From positions 117,179,784-117,243,783 of the forward strand of contig NC_072893.1 of NCBI RefSeq assembly GCF_027943255.1: a stretch of 64,000 bases of DNA, given 5' to 3'. The first letter of the stretch is position 1, and each line of letters begins with the position of its first letter. A program made the position numbers and the translations under genes. The notes beneath the pieces are model-generated. The model was not told the DNA's origin. It searched no databases and saw only the letters and a program-made list of their open reading frames with translations. Below are positions 1 to 12,085 of this stretch, in pieces. This DNA comes from Anastrepha obliqua. Lineage: Eukaryota; Arthropoda; Insecta; Diptera; Tephritidae.

Positions 1-1000
1 ATGAAATCAAATAAAGAAAACTATTTTTTCCATTACTACTTTCCAAAATTTCCGTAAAGCCCTCGAGCTTAAAAATAATGAATTAGAAAGAAAACAAAAA
101 ATGTAATAAAAATAAAATGAAATAAAATAAAGAAAACTATTTTTTCCATTACATCTTACCAAATTTTCATTAGGTCCTCTGCGCATGAGTAAAAAGCTTT
201 TGTTTTCTCTTTTTTATTAAATCTTTATTTATTTCACCTTTTTTCTCATTGTAATAATAATAAATGTCATAATTTTTATATTAATATAATTCAATAATAA
301 TTTTAATTATACCATTCTCTTGCGTAAATACAATTTTCATCTTAATTAATTATTCTAAATGCTATGCTTTGCTTTTTTATTAACTTTATTTATTTTTTAT
401 TTCCTTTGCAATCATTTCTTATTTGCTTATAACTTACAATCTTAATGTGCCAGTAATGCATTACAACTTTTATTATTTTCTGCTACATATTTTTTAAATA
501 TTTTTTTATGTGTGTAAACCTTATGCGCCTTATGCCCACCATAATATAATATATAAATATTTTCGTTAAAAATTAATTGTTTTTTTTTTTTACTTATTTC
601 CTTTTTTTCTTATAAATGTGTCTGTGTGTTTATTTTTTATGCATGTATTTATTTATTTATGTATTTTTTTGTGTTTTGTATTTTTATTGATATTCAACAT
701 TTAATCATATTTCTTTGTTTGAGATTTTATAATTGCTGATATAAATTTTAATATCATTATAAATATTTCGTGTTTACTTGATTAAAATCTTGTATGCATT
801 TTACACTTAATAAATTTGAATTCTTAAATAAGCATAATAAATAAGTTTACTAAAATCTGATTTAATGTCTACTTTTTGGAAAATTTGAACATTTTTTGGT
901 TCATACTTTAAAAATAAAATTACAATTTACAATTCCTCCATAAATGTTTAAGAGTTATTTTTACGTTTTTTATGTTTTTTTTTTGGGGGGGGGATTTCAT
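1..1000. other. AT-rich intergenic DNA
   Basis: No gene, RNA or mobile element is visible. The sequence is poly-T/poly-A rich, with a short G run near 985. Confidence 0.7.
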
Positions 1001-3720
1001 TTTATAATAAATTTGTTATGTTGTGTTAAGTTATGTTACGTTTTGCTATGTCGTATTATGTTGTAGTCGGTTATCTTATATCATTTTATTTAAATTTTAT
1101 TTTACTTTACTGTTTAATGTTATGTTCTGTTAGTTATACTACATTTTTTAAGTTAGATTATTTTAATTTATTTTATTTTATTTCATTTGAATTATAAAAT
1201 TAATTTATTTTTATTTTATTGCACTTCGTTTCATTTTATTTCAATTTAATTTCATTATGTTATGTTATATTGTGTTATGCTATGTCATGCTATGTTAAGA
1301 CGAGCTATGCTAGCCATGTGGTATGTTATGTTATGTCATGTTATGTTAAGCTTTTCTAGTCATGTGTTCTTTTTATATTTCATTTGTATTTTTTTCCTGT
1401 TTTATTTTCTTTTATATGAATTTTTGGTTTTATTTTATTTTAATTCAATTTTATTTATTTTAGTTTATTATGTTTTTTTTTTATTTTGACGGAGGTTTAA
1501 ATCAAAATGTCAGAAACATCTCAAAGGTGCCGCCACACCAATGGTATTTCGGCACGCTCTAACAATCCTCCCACCTTGGCTAATTCTACCCTGGAGCCCC
1601 AAAAGTATAACATCTGGGTAGAGCCGCGTTTATGTCCGAAAACAGAACAGGTATCTGCGTCTTTGTTCCTCTTCTGCAGGCATATGAAGGCTACACACCG
1701 TCGATAGTCCCAATTTCTCCCCATTGTGTTTATAGGTGGTTCTACAGTAAAGGTAACACCGGAAAAGTTGCAATAGTGTTATATTCATTTTATTATGTTG
1801 TATTAAGTTCGTTATGTCAAGCTATGTTTGTCATGCGCCCTTGCGTTTTTTAAATTCTTTCATTTAATTTTCGTTTATTTAAATATTATTTCATTTTGTT
1901 ATGTTCTGCTGTGTTATGTTATGTCTCGTTATGTCAATTTATGTTAGTTATGTGTTTATTCTGATTTAGTTTGTTCTACTTCATTAATTTTTATTTTATT
2001 TTTCCTATTTTTATTTTCTTTTATTTGAGTTTTGATTTCAGTTTTTTGTTTTTGTTTTAATTCAATTTAATTTAAATGTTTTGAATTTTATTATGTTATG
2101 CTATACCGTGTTATGTCAAGCTATGTTGGTCTTTTGTTTATTTTGGTTTAGTTTGTTCTACTTTATTTTATTTATTTTAATCGAATTTAACTTATTTTGT
2201 TTAAGTTTTATTTCATTTTATTATCTTGCGTTATGCTATGCTATGTTATGTTGTGTTATGTATTTGCTTTTATTTAATTTTTATTTTGTGTTCTTATATT
2301 TTCTTTTCTTTTATTTGAGTTTTTCATTTTATTTTATTGTTATTTATTTTATACTTTAATTCAAATTAATTTATTTTATATTATTTTGTTATGTTGTGTT
2401 ATGCTATGCTATGTTATGTTGAGTTATGAATTTGTTTTTATTTAATTTTTATTTTGCTTATTTTAATTCAACTTAATTTAATTTATTTCCTTTTATTATG
2501 TTTGCTTCGTCAAGCTATGTTTGTTATGTGCTATTTTTATATATTATTTCATTTTATTTAAGTTTTATGGCATTACGTTGTGCTATGTTACGTTTTGTCA
2601 CTTCATGTCAATTTATGTTAGTTATGTGCTTATTTTGGTTTAGTTTGTTCTGTTTAACTTAATTTTTATTTTACTTATTTATTTTTATACTTTTTTTAGT
2701 TTCTTTTATTTAATTTTTTATTTTAATCCAATTTAACTTGTTTTGTTCAAATTTTATTTAATTTTATTAGGTTGGGCTATGTTATGTTATGCCATGTTAT
2801 GCTAAGTTTTGTTAGTCATGAATTTGATTTTATTTAATTTTTATTTTATTTTTAATTCAATTCAATTCATTTGTTGCGTCATGTTTGCTATGTCAAGCAT
2901 TTTTTTATTTTTTATTTCATTTTATTTAATTTTTTATTTTAATCCAATTTAACTTGTTTTGTTCAAATTTTATTTAATTTTGCTAAGTTATGTTAGTCAT
3001 GAATTTGACTTTATTTAATTTTTATTTTATTTTTAATTCAGTTTAATTCATTTAATTTCATTTGTTGTGTTATGTTTGCTATGTCAAGCTATGTTTGTTA
3101 TGTTTTTTATATTCTTTGATTTTGTTTTCGTTTTTTAATTTTATTTAATTGTATTATATTGTGTTATGTTTGCTATGTTTATTATGTGCTATTGTTTTGA
3201 TCTTATTCTCCTGTTTTTTAATTTTACTTCATTTTATTGTGTTGTATTGTGTTATATTTGCTATGTAAAGTTATGTTTGTTATGTGCTACAGTTTTCCTT
3301 TGTATTCTTTAATGTGTTTCTTTTTTTTAGTTTTATTTCATTTTATTATGTTCTGTTATGTTTGTTATGTCAGGCTATGTTTGTTATGTGCTACCGTTTT
3401 TCTTTGATTTATTTTTTTTTAATTTTATTTCACTCTATTATGTTGTATTATGTTTGTTATGTGTCCTATGCCAAACTATGTTTGCTATGCCCTATAGCTA
3501 TTCTGTATATTCTGTGATTTTATTTTCTTTTTTTTTTTGATTTATTTCATTTTATTATGTTCTGTTATGATCTGTCATGTTTGTTATGTCAAGCTATGTT
3601 TGTTATGCGCTATTGTATTCTTTTATATTCTTTGATTTTATTTTCTTTTATTTAAATTTTATTGAGTTATGTTTTTTATGCGTTATTATATTTTATTTTA
3701 CACTTTTATTCCCCCTTTTT
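1001..3720. repeat. Degenerate TTATG / TTTTA satellite
   Basis: Dense, imperfect (T)GTTATG, GCTATG and ATTTTATTT pentamer variants. In the right half they form a higher-order unit containing GTCAAGCTATGTTTGTTATG, seen near 1816, 2116, 2510, 3083, 3370 and 3586. The short frames translated from it (MLCYVMLCHAM-like) are repeat artefacts. Confidence 0.85.
1490..1775. other. Unique, GC-richer island inside the satellite
   Basis: About 285 nt with no TTATG character interrupt the array. They contain a 66-codon frame (MSETSQRCRHTNG...) that I do not recognise. It may be a small insertion or an old transposon remnant; nothing supports it as a gene. Confidence 0.5.
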
Positions 3721-4985
3721 CTTAATTGAAATTTTCAAATTGTAAATAAAACGGGCACACTCATCCTAATATATTTTTACCAACTTCCAATAAAAAATGT
3801 TGCTTCTAGAGAGTACTTGTAAAGTAAATTTTGCAGATACTCAATTTTTTCTTTGCACTAAAAGGGTTTCGAATACACACGAATTTATTCTCAATATATA
3901 AAAAATCTGATGCTCCAACAATTAAAAATTATTTCAACAAATTCACAAGTACTTCAAGTTTCGAATTTATTTAATTCTTGTAAATAAGTTTGTGTATATT
4001 TTATATCAACTGTAAGTAAATGCACTGCTTATGTAGATTCTTATTCATTTTTTATTTTTGCAGTTATTTAAGTATTTCAAAATCCAAAATGAATTTACTT
4101 AAATTTCATAAATATTTCGACTATTCTTTTCGTTTTCGCAAATTTTTCACCTGTTACGTGTTTCAAGTAAGTACTTTTTTTCATAAAATTCAGTTTTCCG
4201 CATTTATTTACAAGTCGTTTGTTTACTGAATATTATTAAATACATACACATACGTAGGTGCTCGTACCATTCCATTTTTTTAATTACTCCATTAATAGTC
4301 GTACTTAGAAATTTAATACAATATTTAAATGCTTCGTGGTAGTGTCAAGTGATGCGAACAATTGCGTGAACTCTTTTTCTTCAGTGTAGTGCACTTTTTA
4401 CAGAACTTGCCTTATATGTTTTTTATGTGTGTAGCTTATACTCGTGTTCCATATGTAGACTATAAACTATGTATATGCAGCGTACATATCGCCAATGTAT
4501 CAGCCATATGAGTGATTTCCTTTATTTCCATGTACTTTGAGTAGCTACAATAAAATGCGATAGTTGCATAATATTTAAATTATAAATTATATAATTAATT
4601 TTCTTACTGCTTTTTATTTTGTAAACGATGTTGTTTTTTGTTCCCTTTTTTAGTTTGTTACAATAAATTCTACACTTAATACATTTTCTATTGATTTTGA
4701 GTAAATGTTAACTGAGTATATGAATATTTACAGAATTTCTTTTTTTATTTTAAAATAGCCTTCGTGAACTATTTCTGGAAAAAGGACTAATTAAAAAACA
4801 AAAAACATTAATTATATATTTCTATGCACTTTTTAACCTCAGCCTGCAGTCTGGTGGGTGTGTGTCTATGCTAATTGCGCTAAGGTGAGTGAGAGTGGGC
4901 TTCACTGAACACACAAGGTGAAGTCTAAAATAAAAATATTTTTGATGGCGCCATCTTTTTAATGAGTTAGTGCGTTGGAAGTTAC
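3721..4985. other. Intergenic, nothing recognised
   Basis: AT-rich unique sequence with no convincing frame or repeat structure. Confidence 0.6.
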
Positions 4986-4989
4986 ATCG

Positions 4990-6015
4990 CTAGCTGACTT
5001 CCAGTGAAAGCTTGATGACATTCGGTTCACTGGAAGCGAAGTTATTGCGTCTAAAGTGTAAGTATGTTTGTGCCATCGGTACAAAAATGAGTGTTGAACA
5101 AAGATCTAATATCAAATTTTATTTTAAAATCGGTAAAACATTTACCGAAACATTTGAATTGAAGAAAAAAGTTTATAGCGATGATTGTCTATCTCGTGCC
5201 AGAGTTCATGAGTGGTGTATCCGTTTGAAAGGTGGTTGTGAGGACATAAATGACAGTGAACCGCCCAAAATCAGTAATTACCGAAAACTCCACTAAAATT
5301 GTTCCTAAATTTATCAAAAATGAACCGAAATCATTATTTAAATTCATGGAATGGGAGTTGAATATCTCCAAAACATCGATTTATCTCATTTTAACTAATC
5401 ATTTCGGCTTACGAAAGATCTGTGCACGTTTCATTCCGCACAAGGTAACTGAGTGCCAAAAATTACTCAGAATTCAACATTCGAAAGACCTCATTAAAGA
5501 GGAGAGAAAGACGAGAACTTCCTTTACAACATTGTAACTGGTGATGAAACGTGGCGTTTCCAATATGAACCTGAATCACAGTGCCGAAGGGAAGGCCCCA
5601 GACGAGTCACCACCTAAAAGATTTTGTTTGGAGAAGTCAAAAATCAAGTCGATGCTCATTTGTTTTTACGATTCCAAGGGAATTGTCCACCAGGGGTTTA
5701 TGCCAACGGGCCAAACCGTCAATGCAATTTTCTATCTTGACGCTTTGAAGCGTTTGTTGCATCGCATTCGTTGAACTTGCCCTGAAGGAAGCGGGAAGGA
5801 GCAAGCTGGCGCTTATTGCATGATAATGCACCATCTTATCGATCTGCTTTTGTGACTGATTTTTTCACTAAAAATCACATTTTAACCATCAATCACTCAC
5901 CGTATTCGCCTGATATGGCTCCCTGTGACTTCTACGTAATCTTAATATTGCATTTGGCCATGAAAGGAAAACGTTTTGCGTCCGTAGAGGCAATCCGAAA
6001 GGTTTCGTAATTTAA
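4990..6015 (+). mobile_element. Broken mariner element (D34D transposase relic)
   Basis: Fragments in several plus frames cover most of a mariner transposase. The N-terminal HTH region is MSVEQRSNIKFYFKIGKTF near 5087, then VCARFIPHK-type DNA-binding sequence, IVTGDETW near 5530, HDNAPSYR near 5817 and YSPDMAPCDFY near 5905. All three catalytic Asp codons survive, and the second and third are separated by 34 residues, which is the mariner signature. The reading frame is broken by at least three frameshifts or stops (for example after EDINDSEP and after LYNIV), so it cannot encode an active enzyme. Terminal inverted repeats were not found, and the 3' end merges into unrelated sequence. Confidence 0.88.
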
Positions 6016-6184
6016 TTTTGTGCTGATTTCCGGTGAAAGAAACCAAAAAAAAAAACATCTGCTGGTCTACTACTACCACCTTTAATGAATTCGCGTTTAT
6101 TCATTGTGCTGGTAAATATTACACACATTTTCTTCTAATTGATGGAATTAACCATCATTATCATAGAAAAATGTACAAAATATT

Positions 6185-6530
6185 CTGGTCAAGTATCATC
6201 TCGAATGCTGATTTATGGGCCACAACCCAGCAGAAGTCAATACTATTAAAGATCCGAAAAGAAAGTGGGTCTGGATTGGCCATGTTCTACGCAAAGGAAA
6301 TGATGACTTAACAAAGGCCACCATTTACTGAAACCCCCAAAGAAGCCGCTGGCGTGGAGGACCAGCGAGTACCCGAATATTACTACTGGAGTCAGAAACC
6401 CGCGCCATGCAGCTTAGTTGGAATGAAGTTAAGAGATTTGCGGAAACCAGACCCGAATGGAAGAAATTCGTTGTGGCCCTATGTTCCACACTGGAATTCT
6501 AGGAATTTATGATGGTAATGATCATAGTAA
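6185..6530 (+). mobile_element. C-terminal tail of a non-LTR retrotransposon
   Basis: One frame reads KRKWVWIGHVLRKGNDDLTK, then NPQRSRWRGGPAS and NEVKRFAETRPEWKKFV to a stop near 6501. This is the characteristic C-terminus (WIGH-LRK...NPQ--R-RGRP...W) of LINE-type reverse transcriptase polyproteins. One in-frame stop (Y* before NPQ) and a missing 5' part mark it as a dead, 5'-truncated copy. Confidence 0.8.
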
Positions 6531-8105
6531 AAAGAGAAATTTGATCATGCGGGATTATGGTTTAAGGTGTTTTGGTGAGTAGTGGTGGGATTAAACTGAC
6601 CACAGATTTTTACCCAGCGACTACAAAATCATGCAACATACATAGTCAGACCCTCAGGCCGGAAACTTTTTTGTGTGTCTGCGTAAACTGATCAGGTGAT
6701 GAGTGGCTTCTAAATTTAAACTTCGCAGCTTATCCATTAAGAAAAATTTAACGTGAGGTCACACGCTATAAAAAGGAATATTTGTGGCAAAATAGCTTTT
6801 CATTTGTGCATCGCGATAAGACACCGTCTTAAAATGCATTAATTGCATGTGACTCATCGGAATATTTATAATTTTTGCAAATGGCGTCCTTTTTTTTTTG
6901 TTTTGGTGCTTAGGGTTCAAAATGTCTTCGCACTTACAGTGACCGTCGTCTACTGCGTTGAGTATTGCGGCCAATAAAACCACCCCCTCCTCCCTTTTTC
7001 CGGGAGACACCCGTACCTCAATCATATTTGACATTTGAAAACGAGGCAGCTGTAGTATACACAAACACAGGCGCAAACGAACGCCTGAAGGTCTTAATGA
7101 AGATTTTCATCACTCAAAATAGTTTTATTTTTGTAAGTAAAAAAATTATTCAAAAACACAATTGGATGACTAATCTTGTTTATATATGTGGAACTACTAC
7201 CAACGTATTTATCTAATTTTTTTCGTGTGTCTGCTCCCTATTTACATTGAAAAGGCCTCTCTGGACACTGGAAAGTACCTACTAAAAGCACTTTAAAGCG
7301 ATTCGGTGTTTCGAGCTTCAGCTTCAATAATTACAACTGCGTTTGGTTGGATAAGTTTGAGGTCAGTGGGCCGTCTCAAATCAGCAAAGCACCTCTTTGT
7401 GCTGCCACCAGCAGCAGCATGAAATATTATACCTATTTTCAGTGTTAGAGGGTTTGAGACGTGCCTCAAACGAAAAAATAGTAAAATGCGGCAGAAAGTT
7501 TAGTTTCAATTATTTAGAGAAAAAATTAAGACACAGGAAGAGTGGAGGAGAAGCTCAGCCGAGATCTATTAAGGTTCCTCACGTATTTTAAATTCAGTTA
7601 AGAAAAGATTTTCACACTTTACACCTTCCTCAGGCCAAATAAATGGGTGTGAGAGAAAAAAACGCGCAGTGGCCCGAGCAGGACCATTTTCTACTTTATT
7701 TGTGCTTCATACGCTCAAATTTTCAAGCAATGTTTCCTTCCATATCCAGCACATTCCAACACATTTTTTACCAGCGCACTCAAGTTTTTGCAAATTGCCC
7801 ACAAGTTTGTATAAAATTTTTCTGAAAAGACGATAGTTAATTTTTTCGTTAAATTGAAGCAGCTGCGTACAGTTTTGAAAAGCAAAACTTTGAGGGCAGC
7901 AAGAATTAGCTTATTTTATCGACTATGGCATTTATAAAATAACCTTTTATTACCTATTACATTGCCTGCAGCCTGCGCCACAGTTGTAAGTTCAAGTGTG
8001 AAAATTCATAGACAATTTGAATGTTTAAACGCACAGTTAGTTAGTTAGTGTCTGGGCTTAGTAACTCCGAAAAGTAGTGCCAAGGATGCAGCGCTTGATG
8101 TCAAT
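6531..8105. other. Intergenic, nothing recognised
   Basis: Moderate-AT unique sequence. The 105-codon minus frame at 6759-7076 and the shorter plus frames have no recognisable domains and I do not call them genes. Confidence 0.5.
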
Positions 8106-8114
8106 GCTATAATG

Positions 8115-8385
8115 ATAATTTTCGCAGTATCTCACAGGTGCGAATCTCGGTGAAAGATCAAAATGCATACATGTTTTTTCTAATAGCGGTCGCCCCTCGG
8201 CAGGCAATGGCAAACCTCAGAGTGTATTTCTGCCATGAAAAGGCTCCTCATAAAAAATATCTGCCGTTCGGAGTCGGCTTGAAACTGGAACATTTGTGGA
8301 ACAACATCAAGATGCACACCACACATAGAAGGAGGAGCTCGGCCAAACACCCAAAAAAGGGTGTGCCAATAAAAATCTAATAAAT
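8115..8385 (+). mobile_element. SINE copy 1 (head-truncated)
   Basis: It shares its body with the copy at 41848: TAGCGGTCGCCCCTCGGCAG, ATGGCAAACCTC, TTTCTGCCATGAAAA, CGGAGTCGGCTTGAAACT and a tail AACACCCAAAAAAGGGTGTG. Only the B-box remnant (GTGCGAATCTCGGTGAAA) of the tRNA-like head remains. Confidence 0.85.
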
Positions 8386-10889
8386 AGAAAATAAAATCTG
8401 CTATGCGTATAAATCAGTAAATAATTTTATAGGGAAATCTTTTGCTTTTTCTTTGTTTGGGTTTGTTTTAATGGGTATGGAAATATTTTTCTGGTACTCA
8501 TATGACTTTTTTTGGGTCTCTTTTAATGGGTGTTAGTTTGATTTTAACTAATTGGCTAAGACTTTTTTATATTATATTATATAAAAATCTATGTGTGTGT
8601 GTGTATTTGCTTCAGTCCTATGCAGAGTGCTTAGTATTTAGCTGATTATAAATATTTATATATATTCTTTTAGTTTTACTCTAGATATTTCTTTTTGTTC
8701 TAATATTCAAGCACCAATTTGTTTATTCATTTAAACCTACAAGTAAACTTATAACCGAGCTTTTTTGAATGCATTTATTTGCTACTTATTTTTTTATTTT
8801 TTTTTTGTTTTTTGGTGTTAACTTATTTTTACAGGCTTAAATTTAATTTTATTTTTTTATTTTTTTTTTCTATTTTATTATTTATTTCATACCTTTTATT
8901 AACAAAATTGTTATGTTAAAATTTTGCTAGCTAATTTGTTTTAATTTAAATGATTTATTTATTTATTTACTTATTTTTTATTTATTTTATTATTTTATTG
9001 AAGTTTTTTTTTTTTGAATTTTTATTATTTTTTTTTACTTGTGTTTTTGCTCAATATTAAATATTTAAAACAACTAAAATTAGCCTTGTTGATGGCCAAT
9101 TTCTTTGCTTGCATATTTTCGTAATTGTTTTTTTAATCTTATATTAATTTTCCACAACTTTTTTACATACATGCAAATATTTTTATTTCCAGTTAAAATA
9201 AAGAATATATTCTTATAGCATTTTTTATACATTTTATTATTAACTTCAATAACATTTGACGCACTTTTTGGTGGTTCTGCAGTACTTTTATAGTAAGAAA
9301 ATGTATATAATACAAAACCCAAAACAGAAAAAAAATATATTTAAAAATCACTTATTAAGTTCAAGAAACTTTAAATTTGCTGTTACTTCAAAAATGACTT
9401 CTTACTTAAGCTAAACATAAATCTTATATTATAGCATCCTTTACTACAGTAATTTTTTTCAATGTACTTAGCGCTCAAGCGCCTTTAGTGGGTTCTTGTC
9501 TATGCTAATACGTGAAACAGGAACTTAAACGTTTTTTGTTTTATTTTTCAGAGCGTGAGAGAGTGTTGGAGTAGTAAGAAGAGAAGTTGAGAGTTTGATA
9601 AAATTTGTTTGCCGCATTTTTAAACCAAATCTTGTCAACTACCATTTCCTAACCTGCAAGGAACTTAAAATTTTACAAGTAAAAACAAAAACAGAGTTAA
9701 CACTTAACGAATAGCTTAAATTTAGTAATTATCTAGACAGAAAAGTATACTATTGACTTACTTACAATACTTGATTTTATTAACCTCTGAATTATGCTAA
9801 ATTTTTTATTATTATTTTAACGCAAATTTTTTATTATTTTATTGCAAATTTTTGTTCTTCAACTGCGTTTATAACTACTCTCATACAATATTTTATGTAC
9901 AAATATATTTATAAATTCTTATTTATATACAAATTTGTCTGACACTTTTCATTAGTGCCTCGTTTTTTCTTCATTCGTAATTCATATTCAGTAAATATGT
10001 CGAATTACTTTATTAAATTCAACTTTTTCATCATGACTTATTCTCAGTGTATTTTATTATAATTCTTAGAGTATTGAAATTTTTTATTTCTTTTTTTCTT
10101 GCTTTTGTTTTGTTTGGTGCTTGTATTTAAAAACTTGTCAAGGCATTTATATATCAGACTCTTGCTTTTACTGTGTTCTTATACCTACATAAACCATATA
10201 TTTTATGTTATATTTACTGACATAGATCTGGCTTAACTTCCTACCTTAAGCTCTAAATTCTGACTAATAATAAAATTTTATTTTATTTTCATTTTATTTC
10301 ATTCTATTATTTGCTAATTACGTGCTTGCATTCACCTTTGAAAAAAAAAAAAAATATATATAAATTAAATATTCAATGTAAGGCGGTGGTAACTATTGTG
10401 ATTTTGTGTCTAATGCATTTACTATGGGTGGCTGTCTGTGCTAAATTAGTGTAGACTTGTGTAACATGAGGAGAGTGAAAGAGAAATGAGAGAGAAAAGT
10501 TTTGCGCTAGTGTCTCAATGTTGATAATGAAGTATGAGCAAAAAATGCTGATGAGAAATATTGAAAATAACATTTAAAGTAATGACGAAGCCACTTTTCA
10601 ATTAAAACATGAAAAAAAACACGGAATAGAGGAAAAAAACGAAACGAATGAACCGAATTTAATAGAACTTTCAATGGATAGAACTTTTCTGTACAGCTTA
10701 TAAACTATTGATTTTGTAAAATGTAAGAAATAAAAAAATAAAATATTAATTCAGTTTTCGAGTGTGGTTTAAAATAAAAATTTATAGATTTCGGCGCCAG
10801 TAAAAAAGCTTTGTTAAGACTAATTTTATTTCACTTAAATTTTTTAAAATTATTACGACAATATTTATAGTCTGGGTGCTTTTTAAACT
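8386..10889. other. AT-rich intergenic DNA
   Basis: Long T- and A-rich runs, several TTTAT-type simple stretches near 8950-9060 and no supported gene. Confidence 0.6.
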
Positions 10890-11430
10890 CATAACAAGAA
10901 ATGTACATAATATTAATGAACTTTTTAGTAAATTTTTCTTTGGAAATCATTTCATAAAAAATATAATATTAATGAACCTTTTGATAAAAATTTCATAAAA
11001 AATATAATTGTAATGAAGTTTTTAATAAATTTTTTTTTTTCGAAATCATTTCATAAAACTTATAATAATAATATTAATGGACTTTTTCATAAAATACTTT
11101 AAATTTTTAAATCATTTAATAAAAAATGTTATATAATGGGCCGTTTAATAAAAAAAAAATAATAATATTAATCCCGTTTTTATAAAACTTTTTGTTTGAA
11201 ACTCATATCATCAAAAATATAGAATTAATGGACTATTTTATAAAAGTTTTTTTGGAAATCATTTAATAAAAAATATAATACTAATGGACCTTTTAATATA
11301 ATTTTCAGTGGAAATCATTTCTTAAAAAATAAAATATTAATGAACTTTTTAATAATGTTGTTTTTGGTAATCATTTCATAAAAAAATTTAGAATTGATGT
11401 ACCTTCTAAATAAATTTGGAAATCATTTCC
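10890..11430. repeat. Degenerate tandem array, unit about 60-75 bp
   Basis: Nine or so diverged copies of a unit containing GGAAATCATTTCATAAAAAA, then ATAATATTAATG(G/A)ACC/CTTTT and AATAAAATTTTT. Confidence 0.8.
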
Positions 11431-11619
11431 TATTATTTCGATTCCAATAAAAAGCATACAATTCTGAAGAAAATTAGTAAAAAAAATTTATAAAACAAAA
11501 GTTTGTTTTGTGTGGCTAAAACTTACATTCGTGCAAAAAATATAATGGCGGCGAGGAAACAGGAAATTTGTAGCCCTGGCACTAAATTTTTAAAATATAA
11601 ATAATAAAAAGCAGTATTT

Positions 11620-12085
11620 AAAGATTGAAATAATTAATTAAAGTTTCTAAAGAAAAAAATTAGTTTTGAAGGAAAACCAAAAAAAATTTTTTAAAATCAA
11701 AAAAATGTTATTTAAAATTGCAATTGGTAAAAATAAATATTTTGTAATTTGTTGTAATAATAATAGTAATAAAACATATATTAAAATTTCTAAAGAAAAA
11801 ATGTACTCTTGAAACAAAAGAAAAATTTATTATTTAAAATAAAGATATTTTATTTAAAATTACAATTAGCAAAAAAAATGTTTCTATACTTTTTTGAAAG
11901 AATAATAATAATATAGTAAAAAAATATTACTATGTAAAGGAAAATGTTTCATTTGAAGGAAAACAAAAAAGAAAGCATTATTTAAAATAAAAATGTTTTA
12001 TTTAAAATAAAATAAAAATATTATTTAAAATTAAATAAAAATATCATTTAAAATTACAATTGGCAAAAATAAGTATTTTATACTT
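11620..12085. repeat. Second A-rich degenerate array
   Basis: Three or four loose copies of TTTCTAAAGAAAAAA, then GAAGGAAAACAAAAA, TATTTAAAAT and TACAATTGGCAAAAATAA. The unit differs from the neighbouring array. Confidence 0.65.

Noticed and set aside
6759..7076. 105-codon minus-strand frame
   Set aside because: No family resemblance and no supporting context; could be chance in moderate-AT sequence.
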